A stretch of DNA of 64,000 bases, taken from positions 372,001 through 436,000 of the forward strand of contig CANLZL010000003.1 in the NCBI GenBank assembly GCA_947495575.1. The letters are read 5' to 3'. The notes below the pieces were generated by a model that worked only from the letters and a program-made list of their open reading frames with translations, had not been told where the DNA came from and made no database searches. A program made the position numbers and the translations under genes. The DNA comes from an uncultured Nioella sp. (GTDB lineage: Bacteria; Pseudomonadota; Alphaproteobacteria; Rhodobacterales; Rhodobacteraceae). Positions within the stretch are counted from its first letter, which is position 1, and each line of letters starts with the position of its first letter. This document shows positions 24,352 through 32,401 of the stretch, in pieces.

Positions 24352-27309
24352 ATGGGATTCGCGGAACTGTCCATAACCTCCAATTTTACTTTTCTCACTG
24401 GTGGCTCACACCCAGAGGAATATGCCGCGCGTGCTGCGCTTTTGGGCCTCAAGGCCATTGCGATCGCCGATGAAAACTCGGTCGCGGGCATCGTGCGCGC
24501 CTATTCCGAGTTCAAAGAGATCAAACGGCTTATCCGTGATCGCAAGGCCGCTGATGCCGATCCCATTGGTCCACCGCGTCCCGATCACATTCCCAAACCA
24601 CCCTCGGCCGATATCTATAACTTGCCCCGGCTCTTGCCTGCCGCCCGCCTGGTCTTTGAGGAGGGGATCGAAATCACCGCCCTGCCCCGCGACCGTGCGG
24701 GTTGGGCCGGGCTCTGCCGGATGTTATCGGCCGGGCGTCTCAGGGTTGAGAAAGGTAAATGCCAGCTGCACCTTACCGACCTAGAGGAATTTGGCGACGG
24801 GTTGGAACTGCTCCTGCACGGCCCGAAACACATCCTGGCCTCTCCGCGCGGCGCGGATGGGTGGCTTGGCCTTGCGAGACGGGTGGCGCGCCGCTTTGGC
24901 GCCGCTTGCCACATGGTGCTCAGCCCGAAATATGATGGCTATGACCAGCTGCGCTTTGACCGGCTGGCGGCGCTGGCGGGCCAATTGAACATCCCCACTC
25001 TCGCTTCGGCCCGGCCCTTGATGCATCACGGGCGGCGGCGGCGCCTGACCGATGTCCTGACCTGCATTCGCCTCGGCCTGCGCGTCGAAGAACTGGGCCT
25101 CAATGCCCTGCCCAATGGCGAGCAACGCCTGCGGTCCGAGGTCGAGCTTGCCCGCATCTTCAGGGATCATCGCCCTGCCATGGTCCGCACAACCCAAGTC
25201 ATGAACCGCTGCTTTTTCGAAATCGATTCCCTGCGCTACGAATACCCCTCTGAAATTGCCGATGGCGAAACCGCCAGCCAGCGCCTGACCCGGCTGGCCC
25301 ATGAGGGGTTGGCTTGGCGCTATCCCGATGGCGCGCCCGAAAAGGCGCAAAAGATGCTGGCCCATGAGCTGCAACTGATCGCCAAGCTGGGATATGAGCC
25401 TTATTTCCTGACCGTGCATGACGTGGTGAAATTCGCCCGCTCGCGCAATATCCTCTGCCAGGGGCGCGGGTCTGCCGCCAATTCCATCACCTGTTATTGC
25501 CTTGGTGTGACCAGCGTCAGCCCCGAGGTCGGCACCATGGTGTTTGAACGTTTCGTGTCCGAGGCGCGTGATGAACCGCCCGATATCGACGTGGATTTTG
25601 AACATGAGCGCCGCGAAGAGGTGATCCAGTGGATCTATCGCCGCTATGGCCGCCACCGGGCGGGTCTTTGCGCCACCGTCATCCATTATCGCGGCAAGCG
25701 GGCGGTGCGCGAAGTGGGCCGCGCCATGGGCCTCTCTGAGGATCTGTTGGGGGCGATGTCATCCCAGATCTGGGGCTGGGGTGGCGCCAAGGGAATGGAG
25801 GATCAGCGGTTGCGCGAATTGGGGCTGGACCCCACCGACCGGCGGCTGGCCCTGACCATGCAACTGATCGAAGAGATTCAGGGCTTTCCCCGTCACCTTA
25901 GCCAGCATGTCGGCGGCTTCATCATGACCGAGGGGCGGCTGGATGAGCTGGTGCCCGTGGAAAACGCCACGATGGAGGATCGTACCGTCATCTGCTGGGA
26001 CAAGGATGATATCGACGCGCTTGGCATCCTCAAGGTCGATGTTCTGGCGCTTGGCATGCTGACCTGCATTCGCAAGGCCTTTGACCTGCTCCAAACCCAT
26101 CACCGGCTGGATTACACGCTGGCCACCCTGCCGCAGGAAGACCCAGAAACCTACAACATGCTTTGCCGCGCCGACAGCCTTGGCGTCTTTCAGGTCGAAA
26201 GCCGGGCGCAAATGAACTTTCTGCCCCGTATGCGGCCGCGCAATTTCTATGACCTTGTCATTCAGGTGGCCATCATCCGCCCTGGTCCCATTCAGGGCGA
26301 TATGGTGCATCCCTTTATCCGGCGCAGAAACGGCGAGGAGGAGGTCAGCTTTCCCTCTGATGAACTGGGCGAGGTCCTGGCCAAAACCCTTGGGGTGCCG
26401 CTTTTTCAGGAACAGGCGATGCAGATCGCCATTATCGGCGCGGGCTTTACCCCGGAAGAGGCCGACAGGCTCAGGCGGGCGCTGGCCACGTTCAAGAAGC
26501 GCGGCAATGTCTCGGATTTCTATCACCGCTTTTTGTCGGGCATGCGCGCCAATGGGTATGATGATGAATTTGCCGAGCGCTGCTTCAGCCAGATCGAGGG
26601 GTTTGGCAGCTACGGCTTTCCCGAAAGCCACGCAGCCAGTTTCGCGCTGTTGGTCTATGCCTCAAGCTGGTTGAAATGCCATTATCCGGGCATCTTTGCC
26701 TGCGCACTGCTCAATTCACAGCCCATGGGCTTCTACGCCCCGGCCCAGATCGTGCGTGACGCGCGTGAACATGATGTTGAGGTTCGGCCCATCTGCATCA
26801 ATCGCAGCTATTGGGACAATGTGATGGAACCCGATGGCCGGGGCGGTCTGGCACTGCGCCTTGGCCTGCGACAGATCAAGGGCCTGCGCGAGGATGATGC
26901 GATGTGGTTGGTCACATCGCGCGGCAATGGGTATCCGGGTGTCGAGGATGTCTGGCGGCGGGCGGGCCTTGGCGCGCGGGCGCTGGCCAAACTGGCCGAG
27001 GCCGATGTCTTTGCCGGGCTCGGCCTGACCCGGCGCGAGGCACTTTGGGCGGCCAAAGCGCTAAAACCGGCCCTGCCGCTGCCGCTGTTTTCCGGGGACA
27101 TGGATGGCGAAGGGATCGAGGAACCCTGGGTTGATCTGCCAAAGATGAGCGAAGGCGAAGAGGTGGTCGAGGATTACAGCTCCATACGATTGACGCTGCG
27201 CACCCACCCCGTGGCGCTGATCCGGCATTTGCTCAGCCCCGGATGGGCGCCAGAAGACAATGCGCAGACCAGCCATGTGCCGGACCGGCTATCCATCTCA
27301 CATCACTAA
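24352..27309 (+). CDS. dnaE2: error-prone DNA polymerase DnaE2, C-terminally short
   Basis: A 985-residue C-family polymerase for damage-induced mutagenic synthesis. The PHP domain opens [25 protein letters not shown]. The palm has [20 protein letters not shown] and the catalytic aspartates in [13 protein letters not shown] (Asp411, Asp413). The fingers carry [20 protein letters not shown]-like motifs, and [27 protein letters not shown] is the helix-hairpin region. The frame ends soon after [15 protein letters not shown], where DnaE2 proteins normally continue about 100 residues into an OB-fold. imuA and imuB, its usual partners, are not adjacent. Activity of this short form is uncertain. Confidence 0.9.
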   Translation: [985 protein letters not shown]

Positions 27310-27369
27310 ATATCTCGCGAGAAAGGCAAAACACGGCTACGCTGCCAACTCACATCAAATGGAGGCACT

Positions 27370-27813
27370 ATGGCCCTACATCTCATTGGTCTTGCACTGC
27401 TCATGGGCGCGATCATCTCAATCTATCTTCCCATGGTCACACAAACGGCGCGCCTTCTCGGCTCAGGTCCGATGGCCAATGTGCCCTTTTTCGCAATCGC
27501 GCTGATCTCATCCATCCTCATTGCAGTGGGAACAGGCGCACGCGGCGAACAATTTCGGGCGATCGGAAGTTTGCCACTATGGCTGCTGACAGCAGGGATC
27601 ATGAGCGCCGGGCTTATCATTGGGTCCAGCTTCCTGATCCCCAGAATCGGCATCGGCGCCTTTTTTGTTTTGCTGGTCTCCGGTCAGGTGCTTGCCGGGC
27701 TGGTATTTGGATATTTCGGCCTCTTCGGCGTTCCGGCCAGTGATATGACCTTCGGAAAAGTGGCCGGCGCTGCATTCGTCATCGCCGGTGTCTATCTGGT
27801 CACTTTCCGGTAG
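27370..27813 (+). CDS. DMT-superfamily membrane protein, DUF606 (YdcZ-like)
   Basis: A 147-residue inner-membrane protein with five hydrophobic helices, at about residues 3-24, 37-56, 66-90, 93-115 and 125-146. The family signature is the helix-loop SGQVLAGLVFGYFGLFGVPASDMTFGKVAGAAFVIAGVYLV at the C-terminus, matching half-size drug/metabolite transporter proteins of the DUF606 type, which dimerise to make a full transporter. The substrate is unknown. The start ATG 27370 has GGAGG 5-9 nt upstream. It is convergent with the oxygenase gene at 27838. Confidence 0.85.
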   Translation: MALHLIGLALLMGAIISIYLPMVTQTARLLGSGPMANVPFFAIALISSILIAVGTGARGEQFRAIGSLPLWLLTAGIMSAGLIIGSSFLIPRIGIGAFFVLLVSGQVLAGLVFGYFGLFGVPASDMTFGKVAGAAFVIAGVYLVTFR

Positions 27814-27837
27814 AGAGTCATAGCCAAACGCCGAAAC

Positions 27838-29064
27838 CTAAACGGCCGATACGAACCCGTGTTTGATCAGCCGCTTGGCCAGAACGATCCGGCCCGCCTC
27901 ATCCAGATCGCCGGAAAAGTCTGACAGAGCCTTGGGTGACGTGGCGGCCATCATTTCGGTCAGGATACCGTGGACATGAGCCGGCAGGGTGACAACGGTA
28001 TTGCCACATTGCAGTTCGACCTCCTCCTCATCGGCGGTGATCCGGTATATTAGATCATTGCCCGACTTGATCCGGCTACTGCCGGTCAGAGACTCGCCGA
28101 CGCCTACCTGATGCATCCGGCCCCGCAGCGGCGGGGTGCCGCTGGAAATGAAAGCGTGTGCCATCTCATCCAGAACGGAATCGAAATCAACGTGATCCCC
28201 AAGCGAAGCCAGAAGGGTCTGGAATTTGGCCCGCGCCGCGTCGCGATCAAAGTTCGGGTCGGTGGCAAAACCCACCGGCAGGTTCTCACGGAAGGACGGA
28301 TCGCTGAGGCACGCCCCTGTTACGGCCTCGATCATCACCTCAGTCCAGGTGCGTCCCATAAGACCAAAGGTAATGTGCAAAGATGGTTCGTCGGTGGCGC
28401 GCGCGTCATGCACCAACCCGCGGGGGCAATAATAAAGGTCGCCCGCATTCAGGCGGAACTCTTCTACCGGATCAATGAAGTCATATTTCTCGGCGCTGAA
28501 TTTCTGCCCCATCAGCGGCAGCTCAACCGGCACATCATAAGCGCGCCAGTCCTTGGTGCCTGAAACCTGCAAAACAAACACATCATGCGTGTCGTAATGG
28601 GTTTTAAACCCCTGCGCATTTGGCGGGGTCAGGTAGATATTTGTCTGAAACTTCGCGTTAAACTCACGCCCGACCGACCGGCACAACGCGCCCAACTCTG
28701 GAATGCGGTGCTGCAGTCCGGGCAGGATGATCGTCGCACCCTCTTCGAACAGCTCATAAACCCGCGCCACGTCAATCCGGCCGTCGGCGGTGGAATAATC
28801 AGAGGTTTGAATATCGGCCGCCGCATTGACCATCGCAACCTGCGAGGTGTCAGGGCTGGTCGTCGTCAGAAATTCGTCGATCCGGTCAAGTGACAAAAGC
28901 GGCAGGTAGTAGCTTGGGTCATTGCGTTCGACCACAAGCCCCGCACGTTCATAATACTTTTCGTAAAAGGTAGCTTTCGACACTGGCGCGATGACGCGTT
29001 CAAAAGAAAAGGACTCTTGTTCGCTGACGTCGTCCAAAGACGCCGCCTCGGCCATGTTATTCAT
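27838..29064 (-). CDS. JmjC/cupin-type Fe(II)/2-oxoglutarate oxygenase (ROX-like)
   Basis: A 408-residue cytoplasmic protein of the cupin_4/ROX class, whose known members hydroxylate protein side chains. The N-terminal part (FERVIAPVSKATFYEKYYERAGLVVERNDPSYY near 21-53) is typical. The iron triad is His156-x-Asp158 in KTHYDTHDVFVLQVSG and His219 in CPRGLVHDARATDE. The C-terminal 100 residues (LPAHVHGILTEMMAATSPKAL, then DEAGRIVLAKRLIKHGFV) look like a winged-helix substrate-binding end. The gene lies 74 nt behind the repeat-peptide gene at 29139, with a hairpin between, so that peptide is its likely substrate. This partner assignment is inference. Confidence 0.88.
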   Translation of the reverse strand: MNNMAEAASLDDVSEQESFSFERVIAPVSKATFYEKYYERAGLVVERNDPSYYLPLLSLDRIDEFLTTTSPDTSQVAMVNAAADIQTSDYSTADGRIDVARVYELFEEGATIILPGLQHRIPELGALCRSVGREFNAKFQTNIYLTPPNAQGFKTHYDTHDVFVLQVSGTKDWRAYDVPVELPLMGQKFSAEKYDFIDPVEEFRLNAGDLYYCPRGLVHDARATDEPSLHITFGLMGRTWTEVMIEAVTGACLSDPSFRENLPVGFATDPNFDRDAARAKFQTLLASLGDHVDFDSVLDEMAHAFISSGTPPLRGRMHQVGVGESLTGSSRIKSGNDLIYRITADEEEVELQCGNTVVTLPAHVHGILTEMMAATSPKALSDFSGDLDEAGRIVLAKRLIKHGFVSAV

Positions 29065-29096
29065 GTCTGTCTACCTATGTGGGGGAATCTTGGGGT

Positions 29097-29125
29097 CATC
29101 GGGTCCGACCAACGCGGACCCGATG
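29097..29125. other. strong intercistronic hairpin, 11-bp stem
   Basis: CATCGGGTCCG (29097-29107) and CGGACCCGATG (29115-29125) form a perfect 11-bp stem with a 7-nt loop, 14 nt after the repeat-peptide stop codon. On the transcribed (minus) strand it is followed by ACCCCAAGATT, not a T-run. It therefore looks like a processing/stability or partial-attenuation element that would allow more peptide than oxygenase to be made. Confidence 0.7.
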
Positions 29126-29138
29126 GAATTGTTCGACT

Positions 29139-29396
29139 TTAGTCGTAATCGGAACCGCCGCCGATTGGATCGGTTGGATCGACATCCGAACCGCCGCCAA
29201 CTGGGTCCGTCGGATCGACATCAGAGCCGCCGCCAACAGGGTCGCTTGCCGAAGCGCGCTGTGCCAGACCGGTCACACCCAAAGCTGCAAGGCCAGCTGT
29301 CAGACCAGTTTTGGTCAGGAAGGACCGGCGGGTTGGTGTGGTGCTGGAAGTGATGTCCGCATCATCCAGAGTTGTCTTTTTCTTCTTGTCCGTCAT
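29139..29396 (-). CDS. Tat-leader peptide with tandem 12-residue Asp/Gly repeats
   Basis: An 85-residue protein. Residues 1-22 are charged and Thr/Ser-rich. A twin-arginine motif TRRSFLTKTG (Arg23-Arg24) leads a hydrophobic helix, GLTAGLAALGVTGLA, ending in an ASAS cleavage region near 49-51. The mature tail is two exact repeats of DPVGGGSDVDPT (52-63, 64-75) and a partial third, DPIGGGSDYD (76-85). It has no Cys, Lys or Arg and is very acidic. It is first in an apparent two-gene unit with the ROX-like oxygenase. It could be a ribosomally made, hydroxylated, exported peptide or a metal-binding repeat protein; I know no matching family. Confidence 0.8.
   Translation of the reverse strand: MTDKKKKTTLDDADITSSTTPTRRSFLTKTGLTAGLAALGVTGLAQRASASDPVGGGSDVDPTDPVGGGSDVDPTDPIGGGSDYD
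29150..29243 (-). repeat. 36-bp tandem repeat inside the peptide gene
   Basis: Two full 36-bp units and part of a third encode the 12-residue repeats. The units differ at several positions, almost all synonymous (for example Thr ACC versus ACG), with Val/Ile and Val/Tyr as the only replacements. The reading frame is kept throughout. Confidence 0.85.
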
Positions 29397-29765
29397 CGTG
29401 TTTCCCTATCTCTTTTGGCGACCCAAAGGTCGTAGTCTGTCGCTGGAACCTATTTGGGCTGAAAAAGTGTATATTTGTCAACGCAAAGTTCTGTAATTTC
29501 TCCGTTGCTTAAACGTTTGTGCACCGATCGGAGCACCGCCAAAGCAAAATGACCCTTCGGTATGATCATCACTCACCTTTAAGCCGATCCATCCAGTGAA
29601 AGCCGCTGGAGTCTACGGACACCGATTTGGCCGAACGGTTCTTACCACGCCTGCTGGCGATATCCATATTTCGAAAGCTTCGCCATCAACCAGACTGAGG
29701 TGACGAGCGCCAAGCCCTTCGCAGCGTTTCTGGTCCGGTTCGACTGAGTGCCGGTCAGATCATCT
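29397..29765. other. 369-bp intergenic region
   Basis: The first 100 bp hold the promoter and leader of the repeat-peptide gene (minus strand). In 29500-29765 I find no gene with a plausible start and ribosome-binding site. A 32-codon minus-strand frame (29569-29667) and a plus-strand open stretch ending TGA near 29747 could be decayed coding sequence, but neither resembles a known protein. No tRNA or terminator hairpin is evident. Confidence 0.5.
29468..29496 (-). promoter_or_regulatory. candidate promoter of the repeat-peptide/oxygenase unit
   Basis: On the minus strand TTACAG (29496-29491) and TATACA (29473-29468) are separated by 17 nt. A perfect TTGACA lies between them at 29481-29476 and could serve as an alternative -35. 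Downstream, CGACC-CAAA-GGTCG (29419-29432) is a small leader hairpin, and AGGG precedes the ATG by about 9 nt. The local DNA is AT-rich compared with the surroundings. Confidence 0.5.
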
Positions 29766-30587
29766 TCATCCGAAATGCCGGCGAAATGCTGTCAGAGTCT
29801 TATCGCCCTTGGCACCTGGCACTGCGACATGCACCCGTTCAAAGCAGCCCTTGAACGTGCCTGACAGCGCATCCGCGAACATCCCGGCAACCTGATCGGG
29901 ATCATTGCCGAAAACCCCGCAGCCCCAGGCACCAAGCACCATGGCCCTGTGACCCTGCGACAATGCAATCCTCAGAATACGGTCCACCCTACGCGACAGC
30001 GCTTGGTCTACCTGTGGTCCCAGCTTCGCCGCCAGCGCCGCCTCGATCAGCGCCTTCTTGTTTGGCGCCGCAGCGGTCACGATCCCGACCGGAAACGGGT
30101 CCCGGCGCAGCAGTTCATGTCGGTCACGGATGACCAGCACATCAGGCGAATAGAGCATTGCATCGGAATAGATCGCATTTGGCCAGTCCTTATTGGCCTT
30201 GTAGAACCCTGACTGCGCCGCAATCGCCGGATAAAGCGTGGTTGCGCGGCACAGCGATTCCTCCTGTGCGTTTCCGCCTCGCAGATACCCCCCACCCGGA
30301 CTTCGCGCCGATGCAAAGTTCAGGCCGCAAACCGGCGACGCCGATTCTGCCGCGACACGTTCCAGACCGGACAACGTATCTTCAGCCGCCAAGGTCAGGC
30401 GAGTGGTGAATTGTGGCAGCGGGTCAGGCAACTGGGGCGGTCCGTCAATCAATTGCGTGCGCTTCGCCATTGCCGTCAGGGTTTCGGCGATATCGACAAT
30501 CGTGCCGTCCACGGCCTCATAAAGACCCAAGTCGAACGCCTCTGCATTGGCCAGGGCGATGGACCGGTAGTGATCGCGGGAAGGCAT
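29766..30587 (-). CDS. PARG-like macrodomain protein (TIGR02452 type)
   Basis: A 273-residue protein of the microbial poly(ADP-ribose) glycohydrolase-like family. The loop GGGYLRGGNAQEESLCRATTLYPA near residues 97-118 carries the catalytic glutamates (QEE). NFASARSPGGG precedes it, and APNKKALIEAAL plus GAWGCGVFGNDPDQVAGMFADAL near 215-240 form the ADP-ribose pocket. Homologues remove or bind ADP-ribose on proteins or nucleic acids; the cellular target here is unknown. It ends 10 nt after the proline iminopeptidase start side of the cluster and is on the same strand, but function does not link them. Confidence 0.88.
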   Translation of the reverse strand: MPSRDHYRSIALANAEAFDLGLYEAVDGTIVDIAETLTAMAKRTQLIDGPPQLPDPLPQFTTRLTLAAEDTLSGLERVAAESASPVCGLNFASARSPGGGYLRGGNAQEESLCRATTLYPAIAAQSGFYKANKDWPNAIYSDAMLYSPDVLVIRDRHELLRRDPFPVGIVTAAAPNKKALIEAALAAKLGPQVDQALSRRVDRILRIALSQGHRAMVLGAWGCGVFGNDPDQVAGMFADALSGTFKGCFERVHVAVPGAKGDKTLTAFRRHFG

Positions 30588-30597
30588 CGCCAGACCC

Positions 30598-31587
30598 CTA
30601 CAGCCCGTACTTGCCGCGGTTCTGGCCCACCAGTTTCATCACCCGCACCAGTTCGAAACTGATGCCCGGCTCTGACAGCGCGTGGCCGGCCGCTTTGACC
30701 ATATGCAACCGTCCGGCCCGCCAGCCCTGTGCCAATTCAAAGGCTGAGCGCGGGGGACAAATCATATCGTAGCGGCCCTGTACGATAACACCCGGGATAT
30801 GATCGATCTTGGGAAGATCGCGCAGGATTTGTCCGTCGTTCTGCAAAAAGCCCTTGTTAACGAAGTAGTGGTTTTCCAGTCGCGCAAAGGCACGAGCATA
30901 TTCGGCAGGCGTTTCTCCGGGATTGCCATCACTTTCAACCGAAGCCAGCGCATTTTCCCACATCGCCCAGGCGCGGGCATAGCGGGTTTCCTCCATCAGA
31001 TTGCCCGAAAAGAGGCGCCGGTTATAGGCCGCAATCATGTCATCCCGTTCGTCCTCGGGGATCAGATCACGAAACCGTGCCCATTGTTCGGGCCAGAACT
31101 GCCCAGCGCCGCCGCCATAGAACCAATCCAGCTCTCTCTGCATGGCCAGAAAGACACCGCGCAAGGCAAGGAACGCCGTCGCCTCTGGGTGGGCTTGTGC
31201 GTAAATCAACGATAGCGTCGCACCCCAACTGCCGCCAAAGACTGCCCAACGATCAATGCCCAAACCGGCGCGAATTTTCTCGATATCGCGCACAAGGTGC
31301 CAGGTGGTGTTATCCTCAACAGTTGCATGTGGGCGTGACCGACCACAGCCCCTCTGATCAAAGAGGATAATGCGCCAAACCGAAGGGTCGAAATACCGTC
31401 GCATCGCCGGGCTGCAACCGCCGCCGGGGCCGCCATGCAGCACCACAACTGGCGCGCCGTGGGGATTGCCGCATTGTTCGACATAGATCTGATGGCCCTC
31501 GCCCACGTCCAGCATTTGCTGATCAAATGGGTCGACGGGCGGAAACAGATAGGCGCCTGCGCGCTTTTGGCCAGAGAACTTGTCCAT
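30598..31587 (-). CDS. pip: proline iminopeptidase, alpha/beta hydrolase
   Basis: A 329-residue S33 peptidase releasing N-terminal proline. The oxyanion-hole motif is VVLHGGPGGGCSPAMRRYFDP and the nucleophile elbow is VFGGSWGATLSL. The acid is in QGRYDMICPPRSAFELA and the base in KAAGHALSEPG. FDQRGCGRSRPHA and the lid stretch EWARF/NRRLFSGN are family typical. ATG 31587 is chosen because AGGA lies about 6 nt upstream and longer starts would run into the divergent ubiG ribosome-binding site. Upstream AT-rich TATATAGG blocks in the 70-bp gap probably hold both promoters. Confidence 0.92.
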   Translation of the reverse strand: MDKFSGQKRAGAYLFPPVDPFDQQMLDVGEGHQIYVEQCGNPHGAPVVVLHGGPGGGCSPAMRRYFDPSVWRIILFDQRGCGRSRPHATVEDNTTWHLVRDIEKIRAGLGIDRWAVFGGSWGATLSLIYAQAHPEATAFLALRGVFLAMQRELDWFYGGGAGQFWPEQWARFRDLIPEDERDDMIAAYNRRLFSGNLMEETRYARAWAMWENALASVESDGNPGETPAEYARAFARLENHYFVNKGFLQNDGQILRDLPKIDHIPGVIVQGRYDMICPPRSAFELAQGWRAGRLHMVKAAGHALSEPGISFELVRVMKLVGQNRGKYGL

Positions 31588-31657
31588 TACCATCCTATAT
31601 AGACCCATATAAGGGGTCCGCCATGCCCCAGAGTGACAAGAAGCCACGAGGATGTCC

Positions 31658-32401
31658 ATGAACAGCGCCGCAAATACCGTTGATCAGGCCGAGGTTGCCA
31701 AGTTTGAAGCGATGGCCGCCGAATGGTGGGACCCAAAAGGCAAGTTTGCGCCGCTCCATATGATGAACCCGATCCGCCTGGATTACATCACCCGCCAAAT
31801 CGCAGCGGAATTTGGCCGGGACCTGACGGGCGAGCGGCCTTTTGAAGGGCTCCGTCTTTTGGATATCGGGTGCGGCGGCGGGTTGTTGAGCGAGCCGATG
31901 GCCCGCCTTGGCGCAACTGTGGTCGGCGCAGATGCCGCAGAACGCAACATTCCCGTGGCCCAAGTCCATGCCGAACAATCGGGGCTTGAGATCGACTATC
32001 GCTTTACCACGGCCGAGGCGCTGGCCGAAGCGGATGAGCAATTTGACATTGTGCTGAATATGGAAGTGGTTGAGCATGTGGCGGACCCACCCGCCTATTT
32101 GACCGCCTGCCAGCAATTGCTGATACCCGGCGGGCTGATGCTCTGCTCGACCATAAACCGAAACCCCAAAAGCTTTGCTATGGCCATTGTCGGCGCCGAG
32201 TACGTTATGCGTTGGCTGCCCAAGGGCACACATGACTGGCAGAAATTCATTACTCCGGATGAGCTGGTTGGCATGATCGAGGCGGCGGGCTTGGACCCAG
32301 TGGATCGCAAGGGGTTCATCTTCAACCCGATCAGCTGGAAATGGTCTATTTCGGACCGGGATCTGAGCGTGAATTACGTCACCGCCTCGGTCAAACGCTA
32401 A
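31658..32401 (+). CDS. ubiG: ubiquinone biosynthesis O-methyltransferase
   Basis: A 247-residue SAM-dependent enzyme doing both O-methylations in ubiquinone synthesis. Motif I is [20 protein letters not shown] near residue 68, motif [22 protein letters not shown] near 130, and post-motif [37 protein letters not shown] is UbiG-specific. [22 protein letters not shown] at the N-terminus is also diagnostic. ACGAGG (31646-31651) is 6 nt before ATG 31658, so this is preferred to the ATG at 31652. Its stop codon overlaps that of the convergent desaturase gene. Confidence 0.96.
   Translation: MNSAANTVDQAEVAKFEAMAAEWWDPKGKFAPLHMMNPIRLDYITRQIAAEFGRDLTGERPFEGLRLLDIGCGGGLLSEPMARLGATVVGADAAERNIPVAQVHAEQSGLEIDYRFTTAEALAEADEQFDIVLNMEVVEHVADPPAYLTACQQLLIPGGLMLCSTINRNPKSFAMAIVGAEYVMRWLPKGTHDWQKFITPDELVGMIEAAGLDPVDRKGFIFNPISWKWSISDRDLSVNYVTASVKR

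Noticed and set aside
29150-29243. Possible CRISPR-like repeats
   Set aside because: The units are contiguous, without spacers, and encode in-frame peptide repeats.
29569-29667. 32-codon minus-strand frame in the gap upstream of the repeat-peptide gene
   Set aside because: No Shine-Dalgarno sequence, no repeats or recognisable motif; too short to stand on its own.
29640-29747. Plus-strand open stretch ending in TGA that reads like a protein C-terminus
   Set aside because: No start codon with a ribosome-binding site and no recognisable family; may be decayed sequence but cannot be supported.
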